Source: Cryptomeria japonica (lineage: Eukaryota > Streptophyta > Pinopsida > Cupressales > Cupressaceae). From it: 64,000 nucleotides of DNA. The first letter of the stretch is position 1. The number at the start of each line of letters is the position of its first letter. Position numbers and translations under genes: made by a program. The stretch covers positions 470,636,573-470,700,572 of the forward strand of contig NC_081409.1 of the NCBI RefSeq assembly GCF_030272615.1, read 5' to 3'. The notes beneath the pieces were generated by a model. The model ran no database searches and was not told the DNA's origin. It was given only the letters and a program-made list of their open reading frames with translations. Shown here one piece after another: positions 12,259 through 23,599 of the stretch.

Positions 12259-12720
12259 CTGTCCAAAATTCTGATGTGAACAATGGATCGTGATCTAATA
12301 TGATCCGTCGAGGAATACCATGTAACCTCACAACTCCCTCCAAGAAAACTTGAGCCACTGTCACTGTTGTATATGAAGATCTGATCGGAGAAAAGTGTGC
12401 TACTTTGGTCAATTTGTCTACGGTGACCATAATAGCATCATGACGGTGTGTAGACATGGGCAAACCAACTATAAAATTCATAGATATAATATCCCATTTC
12501 CATCCTGTAATCAAATGTGATTATAATAATCTTGCGGGATGTTGGTGCTCTGCCTTTACTCGCTGACACTCGATGCAACATGACATAAAATCTGCAATAT
12601 CTCCTCATACCAAACCAATGATATATTTGTCTCAAATTTGTGTGCATCTTCTTGACACCTGGATGTACCGAATAAGGTGCATGATGTGCCTTTGACATGA
12701 TCAAATCTCAAATACCATCT
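12259..12720 (-). pseudogene. Integrase fragment, copy B
   Basis: The catalytic core is readable at 12514-12236: MNFIVGLPMS, VTVDKLTKVAHF with the first Asp, and RIILDHDPLFTS with the second Asp (ISD changed to ILD). The zinc-binding region upstream is spread over two other frames (12704-12438 and 12783-12556), showing frameshifts. It is very close to element A in sequence. The first part of the open stretch, up to 12258, is LTR sequence of A, so the last codons are a chance fusion. Confidence 0.82.
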
Positions 12721-15507
12721 TGTTGGTGCCCAAAACCACAGATTGGAAAACCTAAAGATTTGCCAAATCCTCAAGCAGTCCAATCAGCCTTGGCCAACGA
12801 ATAGGGAAAGTCAAAGACTAAATCCCTCTGCACTTTAGGATCCACTGAACCTAGGTGGGTATACCTCCCCCTCTCAAGCACAACAAGAGTTATTTAAAGT
12901 GGATTTAAACTTTGCTAAGACGGCTCTTTGCAAGAATAGAAATAATTTTCTACTATTGCTTAGTGCTTTTATTTGAATGCTTTTGAAATTGAAAACTGAA
13001 TGTAAAGATAATTGTGTATAAATATTGTTGTATTTTGGAAATAAAATGCTTTCAGGACATACAAGAAATATGCAATAGATTATTTCAAAAGGCTTTAGAA
13101 GAATGTTTCTCTCTCAAGGACCTTATGCGTATCAAATCAGAATCTCAAAGAATGAATAACAGACCAATGCCTCTATCCAAGAATATATATGATACTTTGT
13201 GGACAAATAACTTTATCAACTTAGGAGACAATGTTAAACACTATATTTGAAGTAGAAACAGCGAACCTTGTATATTAATCTCTGAGAAATGATAGCACAC
13301 AAAAGCTACACTTGGAGATACTTCATTACAATTTGTTTGCACAAAATGATACTTCTTCTTCCTACAGACTTCTCTAATACATATAGCCTATAGCCCTTAC
13401 ATGCAGTGATAGATTGTACCCTCTCATACAAAAAATGACTCCATATAAATATGTGAGCCAATAGACACGAATGAAAGGACACACCCTTTCATTTACAGAA
13501 GGAAGCTACACACAGTTGTTTTCCAAAGGACACACCCTTTGGTTTACAGATATAAAATCAAATCCCTTTGATTTGACCATTAACTATATCTTACCTTTGA
13601 TTAGGTAATAACCCTTTATGCAAAATACTTGTTTTAGGATAATTCACTTAAATCAAAATATTTTACACTTGTAAATATTAAAAATAATTTGCCCTAATAA
13701 TAGTTCTCATTAAATAACATAAGGTAAAAGATTTTATATAGCAAATAAAAGCATATACTTCCCTGTGTAAAAATGATATTTGTGGAAAAACTTCTATACC
13801 TTCTCACCTTTTAGGGCAATCTAAAATAGGTTGGAAATATTTTATCACCTGGACATACCCTTGCAAATACAAAGCAAACCATTAAGTACATGATATGAAT
13901 AATATACCCTAATAAAAATATTTAATTTATACACATAAAGCAAAAATATGCATATGAAAGGATTGCATTATAACATGAGTCTTCATCTTTAATAAATACA
14001 ATTTCATCATTTTGTTTGTGGTAAAAGTACATTTTCTCAAAATAATAATAATTACACTTTGATGCTTAAAAGCATTATAATTATTTACCCTAATGAATTA
14101 TTCTATTCATTGATCTATGGCAATTATATTTATAAGAGAAAAGAAAATATCATTCATCGAATGTAATTCATTATTTTCGTTGTGTCAAAAAGCATTTGTA
14201 AATAGAATTTTCTCCTTTCAAAATAATTCAATGTGGAAAATATATAATCTTTAAAATAATAATTTTCCCTTTTCAATAGTATTTACATGAGCGGTAAAAA
14301 AAATTATTAAGACAATAAAATACTATATTGAATTCTTTAGGTAAGAAAATACTTCCTATGCATGCAAACCTAAGAAATATTATTTGTTGTTACACAATCC
14401 TGCACAGAAATGATAAAATTAGTTTATTTGACAAGTCAGGATATTTGCATTAGGAACATGTTAAAAAATAAAATCTTTGAAAATAAATTCCCTAAGGCAA
14501 ATATTCATTAAAGGAATTTCTCCGATATATATCTCCATTAAAACATTAAGGCAAAACTCTTTCACTAATTTTTAAAAGAAGAAATCTATAAAAAAAGAAT
14601 CATTATGATAAAAAAAATCAAAATAAGAATGTCACTTTAATAACATTTTGAAAATATTTCATCCTTATTTTTAAACTCATAATGACTTACTTATTTCTCT
14701 AGAATCATAAAACCATTAATAAAAATAATTTACCCTAAGAATGATCTATAAAATGGAAATCACCTAAAATAAATAAAATGTCAAGATCAAGAAGTCCCTA
14801 TAATAATGCCTTTGGAGAAAAATCATAATTACTTTACCTTATGAGATAAAAAACCTTTTACCTCCCTTAACCAACTATAAAGTATTTGATCATTTCATTT
14901 GATCAAGCGTAAAATCTTTTATTTCTTTTTTGTAATAATCCTGCACAAAATACAAACTCAAAAATTTGTGTTAGTTAAAATATCTTTTGGGGACCTTATA
15001 ACACAAATAATTTAAAAACTATAGTATTAATTGGAGGATAATTATAATATTCAAAATTAAATATTTCCAATTAATATTATACTTAGGTAAAATAATTATA
15101 AGATATAAAGAAAATGTCCTTCATGTAAAATACAATCATAGGGCTTCAAGACCTAATTCGTTCGCGTGACACACCTGCAAAATGAGTTTGATAGTATTCT
15201 ACTAAAGCCATTTTGATAAAAAAAAATTGCACATAGTGTATTTCATTGGGATTTATTTTTAGAGGAAAAGCAAATGACATCAAATGATTCTTAAACTTGA
15301 CATAATTATGCTCAGATGAAAAGAATTTTGGTTCAGAAGGGCGTACCTGAAAAACTCACCTTTTGAATGCACATACATACCTAGAAATTGAACTCGTGTT
15401 CATAGATCTTCAGGTGTTGATCATAGGTAGCGCGCAAATTGCATAGAGAAATTTGTTTTAGGCATGAATCTGGAACTCTAAAATTTTAAAATTTTAGGGT
15501 TCCAACA
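12721..15507. mobile_element. LTR-like insertion, 2,787 bp, probable solo LTR
   Basis: This interrupts copy B between integrase and RNase H at a point where element A is continuous. The insert begins TGTTGGTGCCC and ends GGGTTCCAACA, inverted TGTTGG/CCAACA ends typical of plant LTRs. Flanking 5-mers are CATCT and CGTCT, a target duplication with one mismatch. I find no RT, integrase or gag inside, and the two ends do not repeat each other, so a solo LTR fits better than a complete small element. It is very AT-rich. A 78-codon plus-strand ORF at 13014-13250 has no recognisable motif. A segment with GGACACACCCTTT occurs twice (13477, 13528). Confidence 0.72.
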
Positions 15508-16349
15508 CGTCTGACAGTGGAACATAAATGCATCCCAAATGTCTAAGAAGTCCATCTGACTCAACTGAGTAACCTGCATATCTTCCCTCAAGAGCTCTAC
15601 CGACGTAAACCTCTATAATAACCTCTTGATACCACACATCTGGAGGAAGGGCACCGAGAATACAGCTGCTCATATCCACACTAAGAGACATTGCTGAAAT
15701 CTCATGCCTCTTGCGGCTCAATGCATCTGCTACAACATTCTCCTTACCCTGGATGTATTTCACCTCAAAGTCTTACTCACATAAAAACTCCCTCCAACGC
15801 CTCTTCCTAGCATTTAAATTCCGTTGCATGAAGATATATTGCAAACTGTGATGATCATTGTGCAACTCAAATCTATGTCCAAGGAGGAAATGCCTCCATC
15901 TAACCAAAGAATGAACCACTACCGCTAACTCAAGATCATGGGTGGGATAATTCTGCTCGTTATCTTTAAGTTTTCATGACTCATATGCAATCACATGACC
16001 ATCCTGCATCAAAAATGCTCCTAGACCCTCCAAAGAAGCATCTGTATATACCACAAAATGTCCCAAAGGGTCTGGCACTGCTAAAATAGGTGCACTAGTC
16101 AAACGCTCCTTAAGGATCTGAAATGTTGTCTCACACTGCTCTAACCAAACAAACTTCCTCCCTTTCCTCTAAAGAGAAATTATAGGATGAGTTATCCTGG
16201 ATAAATTTTGAACGTATCTGCGATAATATCCTACTAAACCAATAAAACTGCGCACCTCTCCCACATTAGTGGGTGTTGGCCAATCAATAATCGTCTGAAT
16301 CTTAGAGGGATCAACTTTGATACCCTCTCGTAAAATCATATGATCAAGA
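15508..16349 (-). pseudogene. Integrase N-terminus, RNase H and RT thumb fragment, copy B
   Basis: 15763-15494 reads the region before integrase (VVADALSRKRHE, the classic end of gypsy RNase H, then a linker). Further on, the minus strand carries RNase H residues in broken frames. 16378-16169 holds the RT thumb, with ILREGIKVDPSKI and VRSFIGLVGYYRRYV. It is collinear with element A 3214-4050. Several stops are present. The last codons of the thumb stretch are cut by the copia solo LTR at 16350. Confidence 0.85.
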
Positions 16350-18073
16350 TGTTGGCATTGAGTTGTCATTAATATCAACCGGTATTGCAGGCTACCAGTA
16401 GGGGTATGTCACCTAGTATAAAGAAGATTGAACCGGCATAAGGAAGATTAACATGAAGGCTTGTCAACTGGTATGGTGGAAGACAAGTATTGCAGGTTGT
16501 TAGTAACATCATCGGGAAGAGGTGATATGAATTTGTGTGCTGGCATGACAAGTTCTAGCCGGTAGAGAGGTTGGTTGTTTTTCCTATGATAATGTTTGTG
16601 ATAAAGAGGTAGAGTGACAAAGAGATCACAAACCACCGGAGGTGAAGATGTGCTATCGGTGTAGTGTGCACTACCGGTTTGCAGAAAGAGAATGTCTCAC
16701 CGGTAAGGGCTTGTGCCGGTATGAATTTGTTGAATGTTCAAGTTTAAACCAACCTTGTGTCGGTGAGCTGAGTGTATGCCGATGTGATGCCATGTGGAGC
16801 TGAGGTGGCAAGCATGTCGAGGTCGGTGAAGTTTCCGTAGACATGGTTGTTGGAGCAGTTAGTCGACATTCATGGAACAACCAAAAATCATGGGTCAGTA
16901 ACAGATTGATGCAGCTTGAGGAAGAATGAATGACAAAGAAAGATCAGGGAGTTGTTGGTGCCTAGATTGAAGCAAAGAAATTAGATTGCAAGAGGAGCTC
17001 GAGAAGGAAACAGTTGGGTCATAAATGAGTCGACAGATTTCAAGGCCAAAAATTATGGTCGGGATTGCTATCTTTAGCAAATATGCATTGGATGATGGAA
17101 AACGCGTACAAATGCATTCCTCCAATGCAGGTGATCGATCCAAGATGGATCAGATCAGATAGGATGCAAATTTGGTCGGGAGAAGGAAACCCTAACCGTC
17201 CTTAGTTTGAATTGATTTTTGGCGAGAAAGCTCAAGATTAAATATGATGACCTGAGACTGCGATCCGTGCTACTGAAGAGTGAAGGAGAGTGTGAATTTT
17301 TTGTTTGAGAGTCAAAGGGATAAACACTTGGAGTGTTTATGAGTGAAGACTGTACCAGTAAGGAGAAGCAGGGTAAACCGGTGTAAGGAACAAACTGGCA
17401 GAGTTAGCATAGGATGCAAATGTGAAAATTTGAAGGAAACAACATCTGATAAAGAGTGATCAGTGTGATTTGGATTGGGAAGACATTGTAGCAAAGTTAC
17501 AATCAACAACAAAGCAAAGTTGCAGAGTGTGTGGAGGAAACACTGATCAGTAATGTTGAAATCGGCAGAGCAAAATATTGTAAGGTTGCAAAACTTCTTT
17601 TGCAACAGGGATCTCATTTGTATAACTGAATTTTATATTGTTTTCACTGAGTTTGTGCTTAGTGCAAGGGTTGTAGCTCCTTTGGGTTGTAGCATATAAA
17701 TTTTGTAGGGGTTGGTTCTCCTTTGAGTTGGTGCTCATAAATCAGGGGCTGATGCTCTTTGGGTTGGTGCCCTAATATTGTAATCAGATCTTTTACATTT
17801 TGAGGCTGGATTGGAGCTGAAGATCTCCAGCAGCTATTCTCACCAAGGTTTTTCCCACATTGGGTTTTCCTCATATATCTAGTGTTGTGTGATGCATTCT
17901 TGTGTATGAGTTATGTTGATGTTATAGCAAATCCTTTCACACACTTAGTTTGCACTGTTTAAGCTACCAGTTAGCACTCAGTTTGTTTTATAGATTACCA
18001 GTATATCCCTGTTGAAGAAAAAGTCTTTAAATCATTTATTCACCCCCCTCTCAGTGATCCATTGTGTCCAACA
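16350..18073 (+). mobile_element. Ty1/copia solo LTR, 1,724 bp, TSD CAAGA
   Basis: The insertion is inside the RT thumb of copy B and is flanked by perfect CAAGA copies (16345-16349 and 18074-18078). It starts TGTTGGCATTGAG and ends with a C-run, CTCTCAGTG and CCAACA. The copia LTR at 61604-63430 and the solo LTR at 51769-54744 (reverse strand) share the start, the C-run end and blocks rich in TTTGGGTTGGTGC. ACCGGTA motifs recur near 16380-16740. There is no coding domain. Plus orientation is inferred from the end with the pyrimidine run. Confidence 0.88.
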
Positions 18074-18078
18074 CAAGA

Positions 18079-18478
18079 TATCTTACCTCTATCTGGAAGA
18101 ACTCACACTTCGCCAAATTGGCGTATAGATGATTCTCCCTAAGACACTACAAAACCTACCTCACGTGATCATCGTGCTCCTCAACTAATCTCGAATAAAT
18201 CAAAATATCATCCAAAAATACCAATACAATTCGTCCAAATACAACCTGAATACACCATTAATCAAGCTCATGAAAACTGATGGTGTGTTCATGAGACCAA
18301 AAGGTACCACTGTGAACTCATAGTGACCATATCTAGTGCGAAAAGTTGTGCGATGAATGTCCGCCTCATGAATCCTCAACTAGTGATACCTGGACTTAAG
18401 GTCAATCTTGGAGAAGACCTTCGCATCCTTAATCTGATCAAACAAATCATCTATCTGAAGCAAGGGATATCGGTTCTT
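18079..18478 (-). pseudogene. RT fingers/palm fragment, copy B
   Basis: This is collinear with element A 4050-4445 and includes the region of the catalytic FLDD box and [11 protein letters not shown] one-base loss near 18228 (CAATACAATTCG against CAATAAAAATTTG in A) breaks the frame. Similarity to A stops at about 18478, inside the segment equivalent to A 4445. Confidence 0.8.
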
Positions 18479-18743
18479 GACAAGGAGGAGGATTGTTGTA
18501 TTCCATTGTAAGGGTACTTTTCTCTTGATTTTCAAAGGGAATTTTGGATGGGATGGAAGTCACATCTTGATCTTTCTTAGGGAGTGGATTATGAATGGGA
18601 TTTGGAAGGATGTCTTGCTTTTGATATGGAAGGGAATAATCTTGGATGGAATGACAAGGGATGTTGGGATCATCAAAGGAAATGAGATATTGGTCAAATA
18701 TTGGAAGGGATTGGAAAGCTTTGGCATCGTGATCTTGATCCAT
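18447..18743 (-). pseudogene. Asn/Pro-rich reading frame of unknown TE, fused to copy B
   Basis: A 98-codon open stretch, probably the visible part of a longer decayed frame. The first ~88 residues are rich in Pro, Asn, Gln, Ser and Ile, with repeats such as SLPYQKQDILPNP and NPLPKKDQD. The last ~10 residues belong to RT sequence of copy B, so the end is a junction artefact. Similar Pro/Asn-rich frames continue upstream on the minus strand to about 19300. I do not recognise the family. Low-complexity gag-like proteins of plant LTR elements look like this, but that is a guess. Confidence 0.3.
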
Positions 18744-20860
18744 TTTAGGACTTGTTTGTTGAAGCTCTAGATTACCCTCTCAACATGGGGTATGAGTTTG
18801 GATATGTATAGGGGAATCTTAGAAGCATTCGGTATCTTGGCAATAGAGAAATGGATTTGGAATGGGATTCTTAGGAGTGGGTTTGCCTAGAAATGGGGCA
18901 TATGGTGGCATTTGATCTAGGATTTTTGAATCATGTAAGGGATTTGTATCAAGAAATAGATTAGCTTGGCCCTTGGAGTAAACATGAAATTGTTGTTGTT
19001 TAGTGTATTATTTGATGGAGATGGTGTGGATTGGTGATTTAAAAAATTTAAGGAATGAAAAAAGGGTGGGAGAGATGGATGCTACTTGAGGGCCTATTTA
19101 TTCATGGTAGGATGAACAATTGCTAGATAGAGGCATAAGATTTTGATCTTGCTTGGAAAATGTTTCTTGATCAATGTGTTTTTGTCTTGATGCTTGGATA
19201 GACCTTGTAAAAAGGTTGATTATGTGATTAGTCTTTGAAGAAACATGTGAATTATTTTAAGGCTTTGACAAGATTGGGTTTTGATTTTAAATTTGGTTTT
19301 GGTTTGTGATTTGGTTTTGGTTGGGGGTTTGGTTGAATGGATTCTCATATGAGATTTGCTTTTGGGTGAATGGGTTAAGATTTTATATTTGGTTGAATGT
19401 GTTTGGATTTGAGATTTGGTTGAATTGGTGGAAAGGATTTATGGTTTGCCAATTTAGAGCTGATGTGGAGATTTTGGCTCTACTAATTTCTATGTTTATC
19501 ATTTGTTGTTTCAAGGTCTCTATTTCTTTGGCCAATATTTCTATTTGAGAATGGTAGGTTTGATTTAAGTTGGGTTGATATCATTGATCAATCGAAGGGA
19601 TAAATTATTCACCTTCCCTACAAAATGCATAAATTCATTCCATGGTGTTTGGACAAAGATGATGATACTTTGGATGTGGTCCTATTAGTCATCTTTGACT
19701 AATTGTTTTGTTTGTTTTGGGATTTTGTGTTTTTATTTTTTATTTTTTATTTTTTGTGATTTTTAATATTTTTGGAAATGCTTGGAAATGAACCTATGAT
19801 AATGCACCTAGATTACATTGTTTTGGTATTTTTGAATTTTGAGGATGAAAATACAACTAAAGCTAATGTTTTTGAAGATTTTTGAACTTTTAAGAAATGA
19901 TAATGCAACTAAAGGAAAGACAATGCAACCTGAAGTTTTGAGACTTTTAGACTTTGCAAATGTAACTAAAGGAATGTAATGCAACTAAGGGAATGCAATC
20001 CCTTTTTTTTAGACTTTTGAAAAAAATTGGTGATTGAAGTCTATAAGGATAAAGCTAAAGCAACTTGAAGAGAAACTACACCTTCTAGAGACAAAGATTA
20101 TGATGATTGATGAAATTGATAAAGTCTATCCTTTCACTAGACTATTGAGCTACAAGTTCAACTTGTTGATGGAATTGATAAAGGATGGACACTAAGGTCA
20201 AGATACTCTACAAATTACTAAGTATTTGACTCAAGACTTGTTTCCCTATGTTTTTGAATTTCTTTTTAAGTTTTGAGGATGAAATGCAAGATTACAATGC
20301 AAAGATTAGGATGCAAGTTATGGTAAATGATACCTCAAGTTTAAAGATTAATTATGGACAAAAGTAACTTGAGGATGTAAAACCTAAGCTTATGAATGCA
20401 AGACTAAAATGCAAAGATTAGGAATGAAATACTAAGGATGAGAATGCATATTTTAACTTGTGAAAGCTAGACGAGATCTAAGCTCAACTATTGGAGACTA
20501 AATTTAGCTAAGGCCCACTTAGGTTGCAAAATCTAACCATATAAATAAAATGCACATATCGATTATGCAAAAGTTTGATCTAAATGTGATCTACTTGATG
20601 TTACAAATGACAACTTAGATGATACCAATTTTGGACTAAATGCAATTTTAGGACTAATGGTTTGATGCAAGATGTAAACCTATTAATGTAGAAATGGCTT
20701 CAAAAGATTTAAATTTGTTTTAGTGTTATTGTGTGATTCTAGTTTCCCTTATATTTTTACTATAGATTTGATAAAATTTGGATATAAAATAGTAATAAAA
20801 CACATAATAAAGTTGGATGTTGACATGCTTTGGAGTCTATGTTCATAGGACAAAAAAAAC
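18744..20860. other. TE-derived, T/G-rich stretch without a convincing gene
   Basis: The plus strand is rich in TTTGG and GGATTTG up to about 19460, mirroring a decayed Asn/Pro-rich frame on the minus strand. From about 19720 it becomes a T-rich tract, then a stretch full of AATGCAACTAAAGG-like repeats (19800-20000). An 80-codon ORF at 19306-19548 on the plus strand is low-complexity and I do not count it as a gene. No LTR ends could be fixed. Confidence 0.4.
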
Positions 20861-21974
20861 CCAAATTTCCACTAGTATAACACAAGCGAAGACGGTTCAA
20901 ACACTCTTTAAAACCTAAGAGTCAAGGCTTATTGCAATGGAATTAAGCCCATACTTAGTACTTCATCAAATCAAATGTGCAACACCTTGAGCACTGCTTT
21001 ACATTCTTATCTTTCCAAAAGAAGGGCATGTAGGGGGGCCATAGCTAGAGGCATGACCCAATCACCCTCTTTCCAGAAGCTGCAATTAGCTTATACAACA
21101 CAAAAAAATTGTCTCAAATCAAGGAAGTACGGACAGTGAGTAACTTTAGAGCATGATGCATATCCCTTGCATTGAAATTATCATAGCACTCAATCAAATG
21201 GGGTAGGTTACTAAAACAAGATGTCTATTCAAAATTAGGGGGACCCACATACGTAAATTTGGTAGTGAGACACTCAAATCTCTATTCAACCCAACATGAC
21301 CTCAACACATATCCAAATTGACACCATCGACACAATTAGTAGGTTTGGGCTACAACTTTTTCTCTAACCCTTTTTGTATAGTAGCCTAAACAAAATACCA
21401 CTTAAGGTCAAGCCAAGGGGTGACGAAATCCCCAAGGAAGCCTCTCCTATGACAGAATCTTATAAGTTCTCTTGCACCTAGGTTCAATGAAGGAAAGGGG
21501 GGAGGATGCTTTCATAAGAATCTTAGGATACATAACATGTAGTGTGCAGGAACAAAAAACACTTCAAACACTCATTCATTCCATTAAGAAAATTGAGGTA
21601 TAATTTAATCTAATGAAATGAAAACACTCTTGTTTCAAGTTTTGTATTTGATGATCATCTTGCATAAATAGATTAGTAGCTTCATATCAAAATCTTCATC
21701 TCATGATTGCCACAATGCTATAACAAATGATCAATAGCACAAAAATTTGCCTTCTAAGAATTGAATTAATGAAAAATAAATTCAACTATTATGAATTTTA
21801 CCCTTTGTTTCACAAGATGTGTCTAATTGCGTATTTACTTGAATAACAAAAATTATTTTATCTCAGAATTTTACCGTTTGATGAGTTGACTAATTTTGTT
21901 ATTGACTGTTTGCCCACTTAACTAGTTAGATGTGAGATTGATCCCTTGAATTGTCAATTTAATCTAGATTTGTG

Positions 21975-22225
21975 AAATTGATCAATTTAACCAACTAATT
22001 AATCTAGATTTACATTTGATCAATTTAACTACCAAATTAATCTAGATTGTACATTTGATCAATTTGACCACCTAATTCATCCAAATTGTAAAATTTATCA
22101 AAATAAACCTCTAATTAGGCTAGATTGTGAAATTTCTCAGTCAAAGCCCTAATTAAGCTTTAGTGTAAAATTGATCCATTAAACCCTTAATTAGATGGTA
22201 AATTTGATTCATGTGCTTAATTCAT
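21975..22225. repeat. Degenerate 38-39 bp tandem repeat, about 7 units
   Basis: Units follow ATTTGATCAATTTAACC, then CTAATTAATCTAGATTGTA. Successive starts lie near 21975, 22013, 22052, 22091, 22130 and 22168, with decreasing similarity to the right. Confidence 0.65.
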
Positions 22226-22869
22226 TAACATTTAATTAGCTAAATGTGATATTTATTGATTTTCATTCGCATCATATGATTGAAATCAATTAATTAATCA
22301 CCTAATTAACCAAACATGTGATTAATCAATTTTTCATTTGCATTGTATGACCAAATTCAAAACCCAAATGATTTATTATCTATCCAACAATTGCATTAAA
22401 CGTTTAGGAAATAATCAATTACATCACTAAATTCCACAATTACATTGCCAAGATCTCGTCACATCAAAAAATCACAAAAAAAAAATAGATTTAAACATGT
22501 TGTCACATCAATTTCACCAAAAATATCAATAGAAAAAGTAGGAATCACCTGCAAAGAACATTAGAGCAACCACAAAACTCCAAACTCAATGCAAAATAAG
22601 CCTACTCAACTAATGAAGAACGAATTCACAATGCATAATAAGAAAATCAAAATGAATTATACCAAGCATCGAATTTGAAACTATCCATTGTTCTTAATCT
22701 TCTTGAATGATGGCTCCCATAAATCATGTGTGAACAAAGAAAATTCGAAAGCATGATGAAATTGCAACGAAAGATATCGAAGGTGTGGTTGAAAATGAGG
22801 ATTTGATTTGCAATTTATAGAGATTTGGATTTTGATCAATGGCTAAGATTGATTTTAATTTTGCAAAAT

Positions 22870-22945
22870 AAATGGATAGGATTGATTGAGAGGATGAGTT
22901 AAGTGGAAAAGAGAATGAGTTAAGTGGAAAAGAGAATGGGTTAAG
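22870..22945. repeat. 21-bp tandem repeat, 3 units
   Basis: The unit GAGTTAAGTGGAAAAGAGAAT is repeated almost exactly three times, with one A-to-G change in the third copy. It continues into a looser AAGTGG-rich region. Confidence 0.7.
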
Positions 22946-23599
22946 TGAAAATAAATAAAGCAACTATTTATTTTCATCAATATCTACCATTTTGAAAGTG
23001 GAGGAAATTAAGAGTCAAATGGAAAAGCAAATAGAAAATGGAAGAGTTGAATGAGAGGGAAAATAGCAAATGAAAGAGATAAGTGGCAAGTGAAATTGGC
23101 AAGTGGAAGAGACAAGTGGGAATGGAAATTGGAAAGTGGAAGAGATAAGTGAAAGATGCAAGAGTTAAAGAGAGATAGAAATTAGGAAGCAGAAGAGTTA
23201 AGTGGGGTCATAATTAAATAAAATCTATTTTTCACCCACATATGGGATTATTAAATAAATTTATTTAATTACAAGAATTTGGAGAAAGGACTAAATAATT
23301 AAAATAATTATTTCATCTTGGAAGAATGGTTAGTTTAGAATAAAGGGATTAAATAATTAAAAAAAAATTGAAGATGAATAGTTAAGATTAGGTGATTAAG
23401 ATCAAGATTGATTGATTAGATAGAGAGATGATGATGAAAATTAATTAAATAATGAAGATTATTTAATTACTGGTTTAGAAGAACAATAATTAAATAATTA
23501 AAAATTATTTAATTGTAGGGAATTAGAATAAGAATATTAGTACTAATTAAATAATAAAATTATTTAATCAGTTTAGTTTAAAAGTTAGTGAAAAGTGTC

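Larger units (their letters stand above)
12259..18478 (-). mobile_element. Partial second copy (B) of the element A family, split twice
   Basis: Three minus-strand blocks match consecutive parts of element A: 12259-12720 (like A 2751-3213), 15508-16349 (like A 3214-4050) and 18079-18478 (like A 4050-4445). Together they cover integrase core to RT fingers. The gaps are two insertions with LTR-like termini. The left edge abuts the truncated 5' LTR of A, and the right edge changes abruptly to unrelated sequence near 18478. No gag or LTR of B is seen. Confidence 0.88.
20861..23590. other. AT-rich noncoding stretch, probably decayed LTR sequence
   Basis: No coding motif is seen. It contains two tandem repeats (annotated separately) and from 22980 to 23200 a G/A-rich stretch with many AAGTGG and GGAAGAG words. 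From 23210 to 23580 it is dominated by TTAAATAATTA words. A frame at 22724-22963 on the minus strand is Ser/Phe-rich because it reads the 21-bp repeat, so I reject it as a gene. Confidence 0.4.

Noticed and set aside
19306-19548. 80-codon plus-strand ORF rich in Trp, Gly and Phe
   Set aside because: Its composition follows from TTTGG-rich low-complexity DNA; a minus-strand Asn/Pro-rich frame is the likelier coding strand.
22724-22963. 79-codon Ser/Phe-rich minus-strand ORF
   Set aside because: It reads through the 21-bp tandem repeat, which gives the repeated SFPLN words.
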